Shown: positions 62,678 to 64,000 of the stretch, in pieces
How positions within the stretch are numbered: position 1 is the stretch's first letter
Layout: every line of letters starts with the position of its first letter
Assembly: GCF_011397635.1 (NCBI RefSeq)
Contig: NC_064757.1
Coordinates: 32,897,839 to 32,961,838, forward strand
Source: Epinephelus fuscoguttatus
Lineage: Eukaryota; Chordata; Actinopteri; Perciformes; Serranidae
DNA length: 64,000 nt
Direction: 5' to 3'
The notes under the pieces: model-generated
Seen by the model: only the letters and a program-made list of their open reading frames with translations
Database searches by the model: none
Told to the model about the DNA's origin: nothing
Made by a program: the position numbers and the translations under genes

Positions 62678-62840
62678 TTGTTCAGTGTGTCCTGGCTCAT
62701 CTTGTTCAGCATGTGTGTTGGTGAGTAGTACGGGAAGTTCTCCACCCCGTTCATGGCTTTGTGCATGGTGGAGACATATTCGACCGCTCGCTTCTGCTCG
62801 TGCTCATAATGGTCCATGATGTTGTACACGCCGCTCAGAC
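62678..62840 (-). CDS. ICME-like alpha/beta-hydrolase, penultimate coding exon
   Basis: 163 nt, enters with 2 bases of a split Gly and leaves with 2 bases. Acceptor tttcctggacag|GTCTG and donor CTGAACAA|gtgagac. Translation: LSGVYNIMDHYEHEQKR, then VSTMHKAMNGVENFPYYSPT. LSGVY(D/N) just after the nucleophile exon is typical of ICME-like enzymes. The downstream intron is only 90 bases. Phase joins both neighbours without a break. Confidence 0.85.
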
Positions 62841-63021
62841 CTGTCCAGGAAACATGAGAGAACTGTTTGAAAAACCTCGCTGTCTTCAGATCATAGAAAT
62901 AAAAACATTTAGCAGCCCCAAAATTATCTTCCTATCTACACAAACAGTTATTAAAGTTCAGTTTACTTGAGCATTAAACATGGCTGCAACTCTGACTGAA
63001 ACACTGCACAACAATCCTCAC

Positions 63022-63163
63022 CAATGACTCCTCTGATGGCCAGTGTGATGTCCCTCTGCTTGCTGGCCTCTATGAAAAGCTCCTCTCTTGCATCAATGAG
63101 AAACAGTGTGGTCAGTGCACACAAATGTGCACCCGCTGAGTGGCCAATTAGTACTATGTTGTC
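63022..63163 (-). CDS. ICME-like alpha/beta-hydrolase, nucleophile exon (gene continues past window)
   Basis: 142 nt, phase 0 in and phase 1 out. Acceptor gctgtcttgtag|GACAAC and donor GTCATTG|gtgagg. Translation DNIVLIGHSAGAHLCALTTL contains the G-x-S-x-G nucleophile elbow (GHSAG), whose Ser should be catalytic. It then runs to ITLAIRGVIG. Exons further upstream (oxyanion-hole HGG region and N terminus) are not visible between 63164 and 64000 and should lie beyond the window. Same strand as cspg4, with about 4.6 kb between this gene's stop codon and the cspg4 start codon. Confidence 0.86.
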
Positions 63164-63729
63164 CTACAAGACAGCAAAACAAGACAACAACGTGTGTAAT
63201 AATGAACACTGGGTGAATGCGCATCAGTTCTCTGCAGCAAAACATCATTATCTTTATTCGTTGATAAATCACAAACAGTTTAAATCAGTGCTTCTCAAAC
63301 TGAAAAATAAATATGTTTGTGAATTTATACATGATATGAGCTTAAAGTGAGAGCTTAAAGGTTCTGTTTACGACATCAGAGCAATAGTATGGCAGCAAAT
63401 GACTATATGCTATGTAAAGATTCTTGGAGTAATGGTGACACTGAGCAGAGAATGAAGTCACCCTCCCTCTGTGTGTGTGCTGTAATCCAAACTTCTCTTT
63501 TCTTTGGTGTGGTAGGCGGTCATACTGCATGTGCATGTCCTTGCATTTGAGTCCCTCTGTGTGTGCATTCCACTGGCTGGTTAATTGCTGCCGCTCTGCA
63601 CTGAGTTTGTGCAGCGGTTAGGGGTGGTTAGCGCTGATAATTATAACATCTGATCTGATCTGATTCATAAAATCATAGAGCTGTAAAACTATAAATCATC
63701 AAATCAAGTCAGATTTTAAAAGAGTGTCA

Positions 63730-64000
63730 GACCTGTATCAGGAAAGTCAGAGCTAGTTAAAGGCTAAAGTGAGCAGATACATTTTTAGTTTTCTTTTAAA
63801 AATATTTAGCGAGCTAGCTTCCCTGATATCTACAGGTATTGTGCTCCATAGCTTTGGGACATAACTGACAAAGGCTGCATCCCTGATCTTCTTCTGGCTG
63901 TTGCTGGGAACCTCCAATAAACCAGCTGCAGATGAGCAGTGTTCTTGGAGGCAAATAGTTAACAAGGAAGTTAGCATTGTAGCTCAGTCCCAGTTCATGT
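63730..64000 (-). mobile_element. LINE fragment: C terminus of a non-LTR retrotransposon protein
   Basis: Minus-strand frame with KKIRDAAFVSYVPKLWSTIP, then DIREASSLNIFKRKLKMYLL and a stop. The pattern (A)P.LW..(L/I)P..IR...S...FK..LK..L is the standard C terminus of fish L2/Rex-type elements. It lies in the upstream intron or flank of the hydrolase gene and continues out of the window. Confidence 0.8.

Overview
This window looks like ordinary nuclear DNA of a ray-finned (probably percomorph) fish. It is AT-rich and intron-rich with GT-AG splice sites. It is littered with non-autonomous DNA transposons, a Rex3/RTE-like retrotransposon ending in GATG repeats, an L2/Maui-like LINE fragment, tRNA-derived SINEs and CA/GT microsatellites. 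No bacterial, viral or plasmid backbone is visible, and I found no CRISPR array.

The main gene is a complete cspg4 (NG2 proteoglycan) locus on the minus strand, from the start codon at 57706 to the stop codon at 17182. I assembled ten coding exons by hand from splice sites and reading phase: 57616-57706, 51974-52137, 42094-45666, 40514-40987, 39520-39696, 32634-32832, 29365-29496, 21892-22064, 21193-21376 and 17182-19250. All phases join without a break and give 2411 residues. These comprise a signal peptide, two laminin-G domains, a long run of CSPG repeats, a Ser/Thr-rich stalk, one membrane segment and a cytoplasmic tail ending in the PDZ ligand QYWV. A probable 3' UTR of about 2.2 kb (14950-17181) follows, with an internal degenerate repeat.

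At the right end, also on the minus strand, are the last three coding exons (62353-62587, 62678-62840, 63022-63163) of an alpha/beta-hydrolase of the isoprenylcysteine methylesterase-like (ICME-like) family, with a visible GHSAG nucleophile elbow and candidate Asp and His. Its 5' part lies beyond the window. At the left edge (1-127, minus) there may be one exon of a further gene.

Layout: 1-14950 is intergenic and repeat-rich (145-bp satellite at 2725-4140, several inverted-repeat elements, a Rex3-like copy nested in another repeat). 14950-57706 is cspg4. 57707-62352 is intergenic. 62353-64000 is the hydrolase gene, with a LINE fragment in its upstream intron or flank. The introns of cspg4 hold most of the interesting structure: a 148-bp near-perfect palindrome with a partial third copy (intron 5), a TTAA-flanked element that carries a gene-like first exon and contains a SINE and a tandem duplication (intron 2), and several hAT-type elements with intact 8-bp target duplications. 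I did not find a convincing new biological system. The most unusual observations are structural: nested transposons, template-switch-like rearrangements and exon-carrying elements.
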